This document shows positions 1-10,931 of a stretch of 64,000 nt of DNA, one piece after another. Under the pieces are notes generated by a model. The model saw only the letters and a list, made by a program, of their open reading frames with translations, did no database searches and was not told the origin of the DNA. Within the stretch, counting starts at the first letter, position 1. Each line of letters starts with the position of its first letter. The position numbers were made by a program, and so were the translations under genes. Source of the DNA: Apostichopus japonicus (Eukaryota > Echinodermata > Holothuroidea > Aspidochirotida > Stichopodidae); NCBI RefSeq assembly GCF_037975245.1, contig NC_092579.1, forward strand, positions 29,597,666 to 29,661,665. The letters run 5' to 3'.

Positions 1-120
1 TGTTTTATTGTAATTATACGTCAATTCGTTATTTTGTATGCGGTGGAGGTTTATGTGTAGCTCAAAGACGAGTGGATATTTGCACGTGAAGAAACAAAAT
101 AAATCAAATCAAATAAATAA
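1..120 (+). repeat. Possible 3' tail of a LINE
   Basis: The window opens inside sequence that ends at about 90-120 in an A-rich tail of short direct repeats (aaataaatcaaatcaaataaa). Other LINEs in this window end the same way, for example near 60500. No coding sequence is visible upstream because the window begins here, so the call rests on the tail alone and could be chance A-rich DNA. Confidence 0.3.
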
Positions 121-124
121 TACT

Positions 125-1197
125 TATTTCTAAACAGTTACAGTGGTTAGTGCTATGTACTTAGAAAGTAAGACAGACCCTTTGTCTAAAATTCAACTCC
201 CAGAGGATGTATTGATTTGGTATTTCTTTTCCTCATTTTGAAGTTAAAATATTAGAAAAGCCTATCATTTCTCAATTATCAGTTACTGTGGCGCAGTTGT
301 TATGATGTATAATTTTGCATATTTATTATTGCTTTGTACAATGAAATTGTCATTAAACTGAAAAAAAAATGAGACAACACCAGAGGATGCATTTGGTTTT
401 CTATTTATTTGCCTCCTAATGTTGCGAAGATTAAATTTTAAAAACGAGTATAAATTCTCAACAGTTCTAGTGGCGCAGTTGGTAGTGCTCTGGACTGCAG
501 AGAGACATACAAACTCCAAGTCTCTGGTTCGATCCCCAGACAGAGCATTTTGATTTTCTGTTCTTTTCCTTCTTCCATTCTGGACTTTAAGTTTAAGTAT
601 TAGAAACGAGCATTAATTCTCAACAGTTCTAGTGGCGCAGTTGGTAGTGCTCTGGACTGCAGAGAGACAGACAAACTCCATGTCTCAGGTTCGATTCCCA
701 GACAGAGCATTTTGACTTTTTCTATTTTCCTTCTTCCATTCTGGACTTTGAAGTTTAAATATTAGAAACGAGCATTAATTCTCAACAGTTCTAGTGGCGC
801 AGTTGGTAGTGCTCTGGACTGGAGAGACACAGACAAACTCCATGTCTCAGGTTCGATTACCAGACAGAGCATTTTGATTTTTTCTCTTTTCCTTCTTCCA
901 TTCTGGACTTTGAAGTTTAAATATTAGAAACGAGCATTAATTCTCAACAGTTCTAGTGGCGCAGTTGGTAGTGCTCTGGACTGGAGAGAGACAGACAAAC
1001 TCCATGTCTCAGGTTCGAATCCCAGAGACAGCATTTTGATTTTTTCTCTTTTCCTTCTTCCATTCTGGACTTTGAAGTTTAAATATTAGAAACGAGCATT
1101 AATTCTCAACAGTTCTAGTGGCGCAGTTGGTAGTGCTCTGGACTGGAGAGACACAGACAAACTCCATGTCTCAGGTTCGATTCCCAGACAGAGCATC
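125..1197 (+). repeat. Tandem array of tRNA-like (Pol III promoter) units, 162-bp period
   Basis: Five well-kept units have an A-box-like TGGCGCAGTTGG at 471, 633, 795, 957 and 1119 and a B-box-like GGTTCGANTCC at 526, 688, 850, 1012 and 1174. Both boxes repeat every 162 bases exactly. A decayed unit has its A box at 289, and a more decayed one lies near 143. Each unit ends in gagcattttg followed by T-rich DNA, which could act as a Pol III terminator. The head can be drawn as a D arm, T arm and partial acceptor stem, with an extra hairpin (GAGAC...GTCTC) where a variable arm or intron would be. The anticodon stem does not fold well, so these are more likely tRNA-derived SINE-like units than functional tRNA genes. 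Confidence 0.75.
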
Positions 1198-1284
1198 ATG
1201 TCTGCGGTTAATGTCCAGACAGAGCCTTTTACTTTTCTGTTCTTTGGAGGGAGTGGAAGTATAAATATAAGAAACGAAGTTTTT

Positions 1285-1372
1285 CCAGAGGGAACCGAAA
1301 TGGTGTAATTGGTTATTCCATCGTTCAGTAAGCGATTGGTTTGGATTGCATCGGTTCAGGTCCCAGGTGAGT
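1285..1372 (+). repeat. Single tRNA-like segment
   Basis: This stretch carries an A-box-like ATGGTGTAATTGGTTA near 1300 and a weak B-box-like GGTTCAGGTCC near 1349, at normal tRNA spacing. It is not one of the 162-bp units. It is probably a decayed tRNA-derived SINE head; a complete cloverleaf could not be drawn. Confidence 0.4.
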
Positions 1373-1379
1373 ATTTGCA

Positions 1380-1640
1380 AAAGGAGTTCTGACAAGTGGA
1401 TAAGGTGAATCCCGAAGGCGGGCGGTCCCCCTCCTCCTGACAGGTGGACAAGGTGAGTACCGAAGGTGAGAGGGGGTGAAGGTGAGAGGGAGTGAGGGTG
1501 GGGACAAGGTGAGGTCGCCGCCCCCCTCCCCCTGACAAGGTAAAGGCGCGGACAAGTGGAGTTCGCCGCCACCCCTCCCCCTGACAAGGTTCAACGCGGA
1601 CAAGGTGAGTTTGCCGCCACCCCTCCCCCCTGACTAGCTA
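1380..1640. repeat. GC-rich imperfect minisatellite
   Basis: Repeats of roughly 50 bases share gacaaggt..., cgcggacaag and cgccgccacccctccccctgac. Open frames across it on the minus strand are proline- and serine-rich by composition and are not taken as genes. Confidence 0.6.
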
Positions 1641-1739
1641 ATCGGGGGGTGAGGGAGTAGTGGAGAAAATGTTTTACAAAAAAGACTAAGTCCAAACAGC
1701 AGGATCTTTAAATATTTGTAAAGCTTTTGAAAACAGAGG

Positions 1740-1816
1740 CCCACCTAATAGTCTAGTGGTAAAGACTTTTGCTTTTGCATCTCAAGGTCCCTGGCTCAAA
1801 CTCAACCTCTGCTTTT
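1740..1816 (+). repeat. tRNA-like segment
   Basis: TAGTCTAGTGGTAAAGAC (A-box-like) is followed at normal tRNA distance by GGCTCAAACTC (degenerate B box), then a T-rich stretch. It resembles a tRNA-derived SINE head with a decayed B box. Confidence 0.4.
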
Positions 1817-3821
1817 CCTTTTACAATACTCAAGTAAAAGAAGAAAAAAAGAAAAAAAAAGGGAAAAAAAAGAGTGATACTTTGAAATAACTTCTTTTTT
1901 TTTAATGACAAATCAGTTCATGGACAGGATATACCTTCATCCCTCCCACCAATGTTAATACCCTTCAATTACCTGTCCAGAAACAGGTTATCCCTCATCA
2001 AATTATTATGCAAATACTAATCAAAACATGCAATATATATTTCATAAACATTCTTAGTGATACCTGCATCTACTATTGAGATGGTTGGGTGACAACAGAC
2101 AGTTATTTTCTATAATGTTTCTATTATTTATAATATCAGCCTGGAGGGCAGTTATTAAATGATACTAAGCAGTCACATGTACATATGGGATAAGCCCTAT
2201 GGCCTTTTTACTTCACACCAGGTGGCTATCCAATTCACACCAGTACATTCTTTTTGGACATTTTTTTTTTAAACATTTGGAAGACCATTTTTAAATGAAG
2301 GGATAAAGAATGGATTTCTCCTAGATAAAAATAAAAACCCCATCTTACTTTAGCCAGACAGTGCTTGGATCCATAGGTTTGCTTGACAACAAGTTCCCAA
2401 TAAAAAGAAGGTGGCCTTCCATGGCTGCTTGAGTTTACAATACAGTGGCACCTCTGATACCAACAATATCATTTTCTTTAACTTTCATTTATTAACTAAA
2501 CCTGATTTTAAATTAGTTTTAGAAAACTCTTTAATTTTTACATTTTCGCCCTCCAGTTTGAAAAAGGAAACGATACTACCATAGCACAAACAACATAAAT
2601 GTGGAAAGGTTGCTCCCTTTCATTGCAAACTCAATCCCCCCCCTCCGACAACCCCCCCCCCCCTCCAATAGTGCATTATTGGCACTTTCTTTAAATATAA
2701 CCTTATCAGTAAACCTGTGCTACTGCAAACTGAAAATTCAATTAAAAGATTCTCCCTCTTCACTTTCAACACTTTCATTTCTCCTTCTTGATCCTTTGCC
2801 TCACAACCCCCCCCCCCCCACCACTGGTCCTTGCAACTACCATCCATAACTCCTGCCAATATTAAATTCAGTCACCTTAACATCCCCATAAAGTGTCAGT
2901 CGGTCGAGCACCACAATGTTTGTAGACCAAGAAATCATCAACCGAAACCCATTTTTAAAACTTTAAAGCCCCATAAAATAAAGATGCTGTTTTTTTCTTC
3001 TTTTCCTCTAAACGAGATAAACACACAAAAACCAAATCCAAAATATATAAAATTCCAATTCCCATTTTGAATATTCTTCAATTTTTTTTTTGCCAAGCCA
3101 CGTTAAAAAAGTGAGTGTTATTCTTTTTGGCCTTCCCCCATCTTTGTGTTTAAAAAAAAACAAATAAAATAAAATAAAACTTAAATATAAGATGATGACA
3201 GCATATGCAGGAGAAGAGTGAGAGCCCTCCCAAATACTACCGGCTTATGTATACAAAAGACCTCACGGACGCAGATTAAGGTTGAAGGAGTTACACCGAT
3301 TTGAAGTTCCAAATAACCTGGACTAACCCATTTGACCTGACGTGTGTCATTCCTGTGGTCTTATGATGGATGTTTACCAAACGTGATATATCAATCTGTA
3401 GGTGCTTCACCTGAATGCACCCGGAACCACGACATGCAATACATGCAGATATAATCATGTAACTGTATAATGCCAACACATACATACTGTAACAACCAAG
3501 ACCAAAGAAGAGAGAAAAAATAGAAAAATAACATGGTTGGAAAAGAATATCACTCCTATTCGCCTGCTTACATTCCCACTGGAGATCGCATTTGATCCTG
3601 GAGAGTAGCTACCTTTGGATCCTTTTTCCGACATCATGGCAAATCGTGTTACTTTTCACCCCCGCTCCACCATCCACGCAGAAACCCACCCAGACCCCCC
3701 TGCACGGCCAATTTATTCTGTACCAGTTTCTCGTCCAAGGAAGGTAACTCTATATGGTTCAGAGCTATGTCAAAGAAGAGCGGTTTGCACGGTGACGGCT
3801 TAAAGTCCGGTGGAAATGCGG
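1817..3821. other. No gene recognised
   Basis: AT-rich DNA with several C homopolymers (about 2640-2665 and 2809-2820). No exon with good borders, no tRNA and no transposon ends were seen. The short open frames have biased composition and no recognisable domain. Confidence 0.4.
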
Positions 3822-5223
3822 TTAAGTTGGGATTGGCGGCCAGGTCTGGCTGGTTGGGTTGTACTGGTCAAGCCGTTCTGCCAGCGGTCGATTGTCCTTC
3901 AGACCGAGTTGCGCCATTCCTTTGCTGATGGAAGGTTCATTGGAATCTGAAAAATGAACGCAGAGAGGTTCTCGGGTAGCCATGGCCTCTTTTTTTTAAA
4001 GTATTCTTGGGTGGAGGGTATTTTCTACGGGTGAGGATAATCCGGAGGGTGGGGGAAGTCAATTCAATAAACTGTGAGAAACGTCATTGAATTAGGAACC
4101 ACCTAAGGCCTTTTCTCATCATTGTCGTAAGTTTGTCACCTTGAGCTACATGACAGTTCATAAGTAGGGGGGTTATATTCGAGTGGAGATTCGAATCCCT
4201 GTATAGAGAAAGTTTACAAAAACTTGTTAATTTGCAGTCATTTTTTGTTGTTGCTGTCACAAACAGAAATGGATACCCACTTTCTATTATTTGTAGATGA
4301 CAGAGACTGGTTCAATCGCAGTCTACACGGCCAGATAAACTCTTTATATTTTGGCTTTTAATTTCTTTATTCTGACAAATTTCGATAGAACAAAAATACG
4401 GCATTTTTGATCGGGCTTCTGATACTTCCTTGTGATCCCTGGACATCATACATTCAGCTACAAGCAAAAATAACTGTTGTCTGTCCTGTCCACCACAATA
4501 ATCCTATTGTAATATTTTCAGACCCTAAGGGATAATAGGTCTCCCCCCAACCCCCCACCCCCTCCCAAAAAAAGGGTGAAAAAGGGCGGTGCTGCATCCA
4601 ACCGAATGAATCTTTTCATTCATTGTTTAACCAAAGAGAAAAATTTGGGAAAGAAAACAACAGATTATTAATATAAATGCCATATTTCTCTGAATCATTG
4701 TCTATGCTCTGATGGAATACATTTGTTCCAGTAGCAGGGTTCAATTCCCAGGTTCTAAATGGACATGGCAGTTTAATCTGCATTTTCCTGACGATCAGAC
4801 CCAAAAGAGAACATCAATATGTCTCTCCACCGTTATCCCAAAGAAGAAACCTTTCAGAAACTTAAGGGTACTAAAGGGATTTCTTCCTTTTAAATTAACC
4901 AGGGTCCTCCACTAAATTAACAGGGTAGTAGCATGATGGTCTCTGCCTGATTCCCCCCTCCCCCCACCCAATTTCTTTTCTTAAATTTTTGGTATTCATC
5001 CTTTCATATATAGTCCATCTTGCATTTTGCCTTTTGAAAAACAAGAATCCTTAATCTTCATCCAAAGCAGCAAAAAGTTTCTTTCCAAACACAGTAAATT
5101 GATTATTATTTTTATTATTATGATTATTATTATATTATATATGTACATACCTAGAATGGAGGCCGCCTGAGCAGAGTACTTCAAGCCGTTGATATCTTGC
5201 GCAAGAGTGTCCAATTCCTCTAC
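3822..5223 (-). CDS. Unrecognised gene, last two exons
   Basis: Two exons join in phase. Exon 5151-5223 has acceptor cgatag and donor GTATGT and encodes VEELDTLAQDINGLKYSAQA and a few more residues, ending in phase 1. Exon 3822-3946 has acceptor tttttcag, starts in matching phase and encodes 40 residues including SNEPSISKGMAQLGLKDNRP, ending PPIPT and a TAA stop at 3822-3824. The composition is ordinary soluble protein with no membrane segment or cysteines. The 5' exons would lie above 5223 but were not found, perhaps because transposons fill the next 5 kb. The family is not recognised. Matching phases and clean borders are the main support; there is no transcript evidence. Confidence 0.55.
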
Positions 5224-5930
5224 CTATCGATTAAATGAAACCAAAATCTAATCACGATGTCTTCCACATTAAGTTTCTTAGGGAGTGTCACTACCCGACA
5301 AGCCCTATAGGGTGTTTTAGTACACTTCCTTTCACAAGTTTTGTTTCTTATCTCCTTCTATGTCATATGTCATACTTATGTTAAGATAGAACAAAAATAA
5401 ATAAATGAATTGAAATAAATGAAATTAGTTACATTTTTTTTTAATTCAAGTAAAAGCTTTGTTTTTGTTGTTGTTGATATCGAATCAAAAGGAGTTTAAC
5501 CCCTGGTCAACCCGGCGAGAGGTCTTACAGGGGATAATAAGTGTGTTTTTATAGAATAGACATTTTTTTCCCTTTTTTTTCTTGGAATAGTTGTCTATGT
5601 TCAGTCAGGGAATTGCTGGTAAATGAAGTCTTATATAATTACATTGGACAGGATAGCCATAATCATACCCGAAGTCGGAGTCGAAGAGCCAATTAGGGAG
5701 GGACTTCTAAAGGAGAGGAATTTCTAAGTACTGAGGATAGTGGAGACGGAGTGGTTTCTATTGTTTGGGTAGGGAGTGGTTGCGGTTTCTATTGTTTGGT
5801 ATGGGAGTGGTTGCTACTTTGTTTTAATCAATCAGTCATTGTTGGAGTTGTTTGTTTTGTTCTGTATATATAAGTATACTTGGAGTCGGGGCCTAGACCC
5901 ATTTAGGAAAGGATTTTTTTAATGGAATGA
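5224..5930. other. Spacer with a possible LINE tail
   Basis: No gene seen. Near 5390-5430 there is an A-rich tail of aataaatg-type repeats that could be a LINE 3' end on the plus strand. At 5740-5815 a roughly 38-base segment (gagtggtt...ctattgtttgg) is repeated imperfectly. Confidence 0.3.
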
Positions 5931-5939
5931 GACTTTAAG

Positions 5940-7649
5940 TAGTAACAACTGTGAATACAGAAAGGGTTTGGTTTTTGGGTAGTGAGTTGTTGCGACTTTG
6001 TATTTCAGGGGGAAGGTTTTCAATCAAAGTGTCGTTCTCGAGGTTGTTTTTGTATAACTTGGTGTTGAATTCTCCAAGTCGAGTGAAAGTAGATTTTGTG
6101 TTTCCTGCACGGAGAACGTACAAAGTAGCAATATAGGTAGGGATTTTGAGTGCGAGTCGATAAGCTGTGGTGTGGATTCAGTTTAAAATTTGTTTATTGG
6201 GATTAGAGATGGTAAGCAGGGAGATGCTCCCATAACTGAGAATCGGTTTAACTTTGGATTTATAACTTTGGATTTATAGATTTGGATAATTGTTTTCAGA
6301 GGGAAGTTATATTTGTGTGAGAAGATTTGAATGGAAGTTGGAACCAGCAGCGTCCTGCAGTTCTGTTACAATGTAGATTAAACAATAATTTGCTATCGAA
6401 AGTGGTACCGAGGAAGGTTGCGTTAGGAGTAGCAGTGATTGAGGTGTTGAAAAGACTAATTTTGGAAATATGGTTATGGTATTTTGAGTTTATTATGGAG
6501 AAATTGGCTAGGTTAGATTTTGAGGGATTTATTTTTGTTCTCCACATTGGGCACCAATTTTAGAGATGTGTAATTGCTTTTTTAATATTTAGTTCCGTCA
6601 TATAGATATTTTTACTGCTGCTCCAAATGGCTATGTCGTCAGTGTACTGACTATAGTTGCATTTAGATAGAGGGGGGGGATGTTCAAATCATTAACAAAT
6701 AGGGTGTAGGGGAGGGGCTGAGAACAGCGCCCTGAGGGGTGCCTGCCGAAGTGGAATAGGTTTTGAGTATTGGTTTTGTAGCATATTTTTACATTGCACT
6801 CACTAAGCAAAGAGGAAAGAAGTCTGGTGTAATTGGAGGGGAGATTAAAGTTAAGTAGTTAAATTCTTATGCCGTTGTGCCAAGTTTTGTCGAACGCCTT
6901 TTAGGCATCAAGGAAGAGGGCAGTGGTATCATGTTTTTTTATGAAGCCGATGCGAATTTCTTCAAAAAGGCTGAAAGTTTGGTTTATTGTAGATTTGTGT
7001 GCACGGATTTAGCCTGATTGATACGGGCAAAGTGATTATTTTGCTCTAGGTGGGTTCTGGTGTGGTTATCTATAATTCTTTCGAAAATCTTACCTAAGGC
7101 TGGGAGAAGACTAATTGGTCGATAGTTTTGAATTTTGGTGTGTCTTTACTTAGTTTCTGTATTAAAATCATTTTGGCGGATTTCCACAGGGTTGGGAAAT
7201 AACCGATTCTAAGGATTCGTTAAATAATGGGAAAATATGAGAGTTAATGAATATCGGAGGCCGACGGAGGGGAATCTTTTAGCATTAGGTCATTTATGTT
7301 GTCAAGACCAGGGAAGGAGGCATTTTTGCATATTTAGTGGCACTATACCAATCGTTTATATCGCAAGGTCGTCGGATTTAATATTAATGTCGGCTTTTTG
7401 GAAGGTGTATTGTACTAATTCAATTACAAAGGTTGCGATATTAAGTTTTTCTTCAGTGGCGATTCTATTTGTTATTTCAATTTTATGGGTAGATTTGGTT
7501 ACATTTGCATAGGTTCTCTGTTCTTGTTGTTTGTTATTAGCTTCAGTTTTAGCTTCTTTAAATTTTGGGCATCCTTTGTAGGCGGCATGAGTCCCTGAGC
7601 AATTGGCACATTTTGTGTTTTCTTTTTGTTTGGGACATTCTCTAACTCT
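5940..7649 (-). pseudogene. LINE A gag C-terminus and reverse transcriptase
   Basis: 7356-7640 encodes the end of the gag-like protein (RECPKQKENTKCANCSGTHA, then a polar tail). RT follows in shifting frames: motif A reads FLDA-stop-KAFDKTWH near 6890-6910, motif B GTPQGAVLSP near 6722-6743 and motif C YTDD at 6635-6646; KINPSKSNLANFSI and FLGTTFDSKL mark the C-terminal side. The stop inside motif A alone rules out function. KAFDKTWH and the gag form point to the Jockey/I group; exact clade uncertain. Confidence 0.6.
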
Positions 7650-7659
7650 TTTGACCGTT

Positions 7660-7969
7660 TTCGTCGCCGCTGGAGGCATGTCCAGCACCTAGCTAACCAA
7701 TTCTGGCGAAAGTGGTTAAATTATATCTACCTGAATTGCAAAAGAGGTCTAAGTGGACGGGGGTCACGGATAATCTGGCAGTCGGTGACTTGGTTTTAAT
7801 CTTAGATGAAATGACTCCCTGTAACCTCTGGCCGTTGGCGCTGGTTGTTAGTGTTAAATGTAGTAGAGATGGGTTAGTTAGGTCGGTAAGAGTTAAGACT
7901 AGGACTACCGAGCTGCTTCGTCCTATTACTAAGATTGTTTTACTTGAATCGGCATTCTCATCTTCTTAA
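7660..7969 (+). pseudogene. BEL/Pao integrase C-terminal fragment
   Basis: 7712-7969 encodes a piece with LPELQKRSKWTGV, VGDLVLILDE and RSVRVKTRTTELLRPI, the arrangement seen at the end of BEL/Pao integrases (WRKEYL...LQxRxKW, GDxVLxxDE, VRVKT, xxRPIxKI). The region just before it, with QHLANQFWRKW, is in another frame, so one frameshift is present. It belongs to a different element from the BEL at 31-37 kb. Confidence 0.6.
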
Positions 7970-8690
7970 GTGTCTGCACGCAATGCATTATCGTTGAAAT
8001 TCCATGTTAATATAGTTGATGTGTTTTATCTTCGTTATTGAGCTGTCAGGTGTGAGGCTTAATAGTTATTAACCTGGTTAAGAAGCTTTACGTCACAATT
8101 TTGATTGCAAAAGCTGTTGTGGAATTTAATGTACATCGATGGGGTGGTTAAGGTATTGTAGGCATTGTTATACTTGAATATGACGTATTCCAGCCTGGGG
8201 GGAGTGTCATCGTTGCCGATGTGTGCTATTTGCTTAGCGTGACCAAAGGGAAATTTCCACTTGGTCGAGGTCGGGCAGAGGTCAAAACTGCCCATTTACT
8301 GGTTGCCTTTCATATCCACCTCCTTGATTTGCATACTTATGTAATCGATGTACAATTACGTAATCGATGTATACTTGCGTATTTTGTGAGGTACACGTGC
8401 TTCATTCCTCTCCTGGTTCAGAGAGGCGTCGCATGTGTTCCTGTAGCACTGTTCCTTAGTATGTAAGTATTCTCAATGTTTTATATAAGTATTAAGGGGC
8501 TTGATATTGTAATTGTATATCTCTTTTAATATCGCATTATAGATATTTGCCTTTAATGTGATTTTGCTGTATGCTTGTGCTTGTTATTTTGATTGCCTTT
8601 TTTGTGTATTTGTTGTTTGCTTATTTGTAAGAGTATCTGGAGTAGAATATCTCATCTGAGGTTATTTTTTGTTGGTATTCTGTACATTCT

Positions 8691-8770
8691 CCAGAAAGCC
8701 GCTGTTAACCCCAGAAAGCCGCCGTTAACCCCAGAAAGCCGCCGTTAACCCCAGAAAGCCGCAGTTAATC
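8691..8770 (+). repeat. 20-bp tandem repeat, four copies
   Basis: ccagaaagccgccgttaacc is repeated at 8691, 8711, 8731 and 8751 with few changes, inside the LTR-like part of the 7650-9147 insert. Confidence 0.9.
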
Positions 8771-9147
8771 CATGTAAACCCCTGTACACCGCAGTTTGTC
8801 GTGCTGTTGGTTTTGCCCGGTAACGATTGTAAGTTAAGTTATAATTATCAAGAATGTAATTGTTGCCAATCTTTCTCTATGTCTTGTTTCATGTTACCAA
8901 ATGTTATAATTTTACTTCTTCCTTTTGTGCATTATTTATAAGGAGAAATATAATGCATTATTATGTTATTATTTATTTGTTCAATTCATGTGTTTATTTC
9001 ACTAATGTTTGTATATTGATGTTTTGATATCTTTACTTTCTAGTTTTCATTGTGGTCTTGTTGAAACCACGCGTGTAAATAAATGGGTTAAAATGTACAA
9101 CCACCTGTTCAGCTTCATTGAGCGTCGTCTCGGTGACAGTGAAAAAA

Positions 9148-9909
9148 AACTCTGTGGTTTTCGCCACATCTGAGACATCTGGTTTGATTTTTGCAAGTAT
9201 GATGGGTGTGTCCAAAAAGTTGACATTTGAAACATTGAGTGATTTGGGGGGGTTCGTGGTATTCTTCTGTTTTGTGTTTAGAGTATCCTAAGTAGAAACC
9301 TTGTTTGATTAGGGATTGTTGAGGTTCTTGTTCTTCAAACGTTATTTTTACTTTCCAAGTTGGATTGTTTGTGGCGTGACTAATGAGTCTTTTAGTTGTA
9401 TTGGGGTGTATTCTTGGTCTTTAATTGAGTTCTTGTTCAATATCTTTGATTTGAATTTCAGGGTTTATGCCACAGGCTACTACAGAGAAGTTTCTTTGTC
9501 TTACTTTTTGGGGGATTCTTGGTTTGGGGTTGCCTAGTTTAGTCTCTTGAGTCCATGGTTTCAGGAGGATATTTGCAGATTTAGGGTCATGGGGGTGATT
9601 AGGATGTTGTTACTATGAAGATCGTTTATATTTGAGATCATGGCATTTGGTTTTTCTTCATTGATTAGTTTAGCAAGGGTTATTGGGTTTTTTGATAGTT
9701 CTGGTAAGATTCCTGATACAATGATTGTTTGAGCGGACTTTTTGGTGGTTGGTTTGGAGTAAGGATGTGGGCTTATTTCAACAGAGTTTGGACGTTGTCT
9801 ATTTCTGCTATTTTTGTACAGGGATCCAGTCATTAATGTCTATGTCAAAATCAGAGAGGTTTAGGTTTTCGACTAGGGGGGCCGTTATAGGTGGGTTTGG
9901 GGTTGCCAT
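9148..9909 (-). pseudogene. LINE A gag-like ORF1, N-terminal part
   Basis: Begins at ATG 9907-9909 with MATPNPPITAPLVENLNLSD and meets in-frame stops after about 33 codons. It resumes in other frames with a basic segment, then CFKCQLFGHTHHTC and CLRCGENH, which are CCHC-type knuckles as in ORF1 of Jockey/I-type LINEs. Its continuation lies beyond the 7650-9147 insertion. Confidence 0.55.
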
Positions 9910-10159
9910 ATTGCAAAACAGCCCCTCCCTACGGGTTTTAAATGGCTTCTATACAATGAAATTGATCATAGACTTCACTTACCAGAAAGAATTAGTCTCC
10001 AGCGTAAGACGGCAGACGGAAAGAATAGGAACTCCTTTTGAAGAGACACACTATACATCCAAAGTGTACTCGGTAGCGCTGTATCCAAGGACGTGTACGT
10101 TCGGTAAATGGTGGGTAAGTCATAGAGTGAAGGATGATGGGGTGGCGCTATGTCAAAAA

Positions 10160-10191
10160 GCTAACTGTTGACCAACATAGTCCACAGAACC
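10160..10191 (-). pseudogene. ABCC NBD1 exon, fragment 1 (acceptor side)
   Basis: After a ccttag acceptor-like end the minus strand reads GSVDYVGQQ, close to the GSVAYVPQQ that follows Walker A in ABCC transporters. The match then stops. The flanking DNA at 10192-10250 matches that at 11109-11170 beside the full exon copy, so this is the cut-off end of a duplicated unit. Confidence 0.45.
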
Positions 10192-10931
10192 CTAAGGAAA
10201 GGAGAGGAATGCAAAAGAAATGAGCCAGTTTCATTCAAAGTAAGTCTCGTACATTTAGCACAAAACATTAAACACTAATTAGCAACTAATTCCAACAAAG
10301 TTTAGGCTGTGATTGAAACTTTACTGGTGGAAACATAAGTAAATATATATTACATTTTTAGGAACCTTTCTTTCTTATGACGAACCTTGACTGTATATTG
10401 CAGCTTTTCAGCTCATCTTTGAGTTTTCTGATCTTGACAACAATCAACTGTCTTTTTCATTTACCACAACCCAGACCACACTAATTGGCAACTCTTTCCA
10501 ACAATCGAAGGCAACAATCATCAATTTAAGACAACCAAATTACTAATTACAAAATGATTCCAACAAACTAAGGCACCGGCTCTCATTAATTTAGCACAAA
10601 ACAGACCACACTAGTTAGCAACTCATACCAATAAAATAAGGCAAAACTTATAAATTTAATACAAACACACCACACTAATTACCAACAAATTATCACAGCA
10701 CTTCTCTTCAATTTAGCACAAACAGACCACACTAATTAGCTACTCATTCCACCAAACTAAGCCACAATGTCTCTTTAAATTATCACGAAACATACCACAC
10801 CAAACACCGACTGGTTCCAACAGGCTAAAGCACCGTGTCTCCTACATTTATCTTGACAACAATCAACTGTTGAGAGGACAAGACTGATGTTAATGATTCT
10901 GGCTCATAATGATGTTTCCCTTGAAACTTAA

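Larger units (their letters stand above)
7650..9147 (+). mobile_element. 5'-truncated BEL/Pao copy, probably retroposed from RNA
   Basis: A plus-strand insert in the gag of LINE A. It starts within the BEL/Pao integrase, runs to the end of pol at 7969, then a purine tract (ggggggag, 8197-8204) followed by an LTR-like start (TGTCATCG, 8205), AATAAA at 9078-9083 and a short poly(A) at 9142. AACTCT occurs at both edges (7644-7649 and 9148-9153) and fits a target-site duplication. A 5' truncation, a single LTR without its end and a poly(A) tail fit copying of a BEL mRNA by LINE machinery. A decayed ordinary BEL insertion is the alternative. Confidence 0.5.
5930..9990 (-). mobile_element. LINE A, Jockey/I-like, decayed and interrupted
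   Basis: A minus-strand non-LTR retrotransposon. From its 5' side it shows a gag-like start (ATG at 9907-9909, with NDWIPVQ soon after), zinc-knuckle cysteines near 9235-9150, a plus-strand insertion (7650-9147), the rest of the zinc knuckles (KCANCSGTHAAYKGCPKF, below 7620), then reverse transcriptase with GTPQGAVLSP at about 6722-6743, YTDD at 6635-6646 and a C-terminal part near 6300-6550. Many stops and frameshifts show that it is dead. No endonuclease domain is evident between gag and RT, which suggests an internal deletion near 7250-7360. Confidence 0.65.

Noticed and set aside
471-1197. Calling the tRNA-like units functional tRNA genes
   Set aside because: The anticodon stem does not pair in any register I tried and the acceptor stem is only partly paired, so isotype and function cannot be supported.
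1171-1603. Overlapping minus-strand open frames rich in Pro, Ser and Leu
   Set aside because: They read across the GC-rich minisatellite and differ only by frame; composition explains them.
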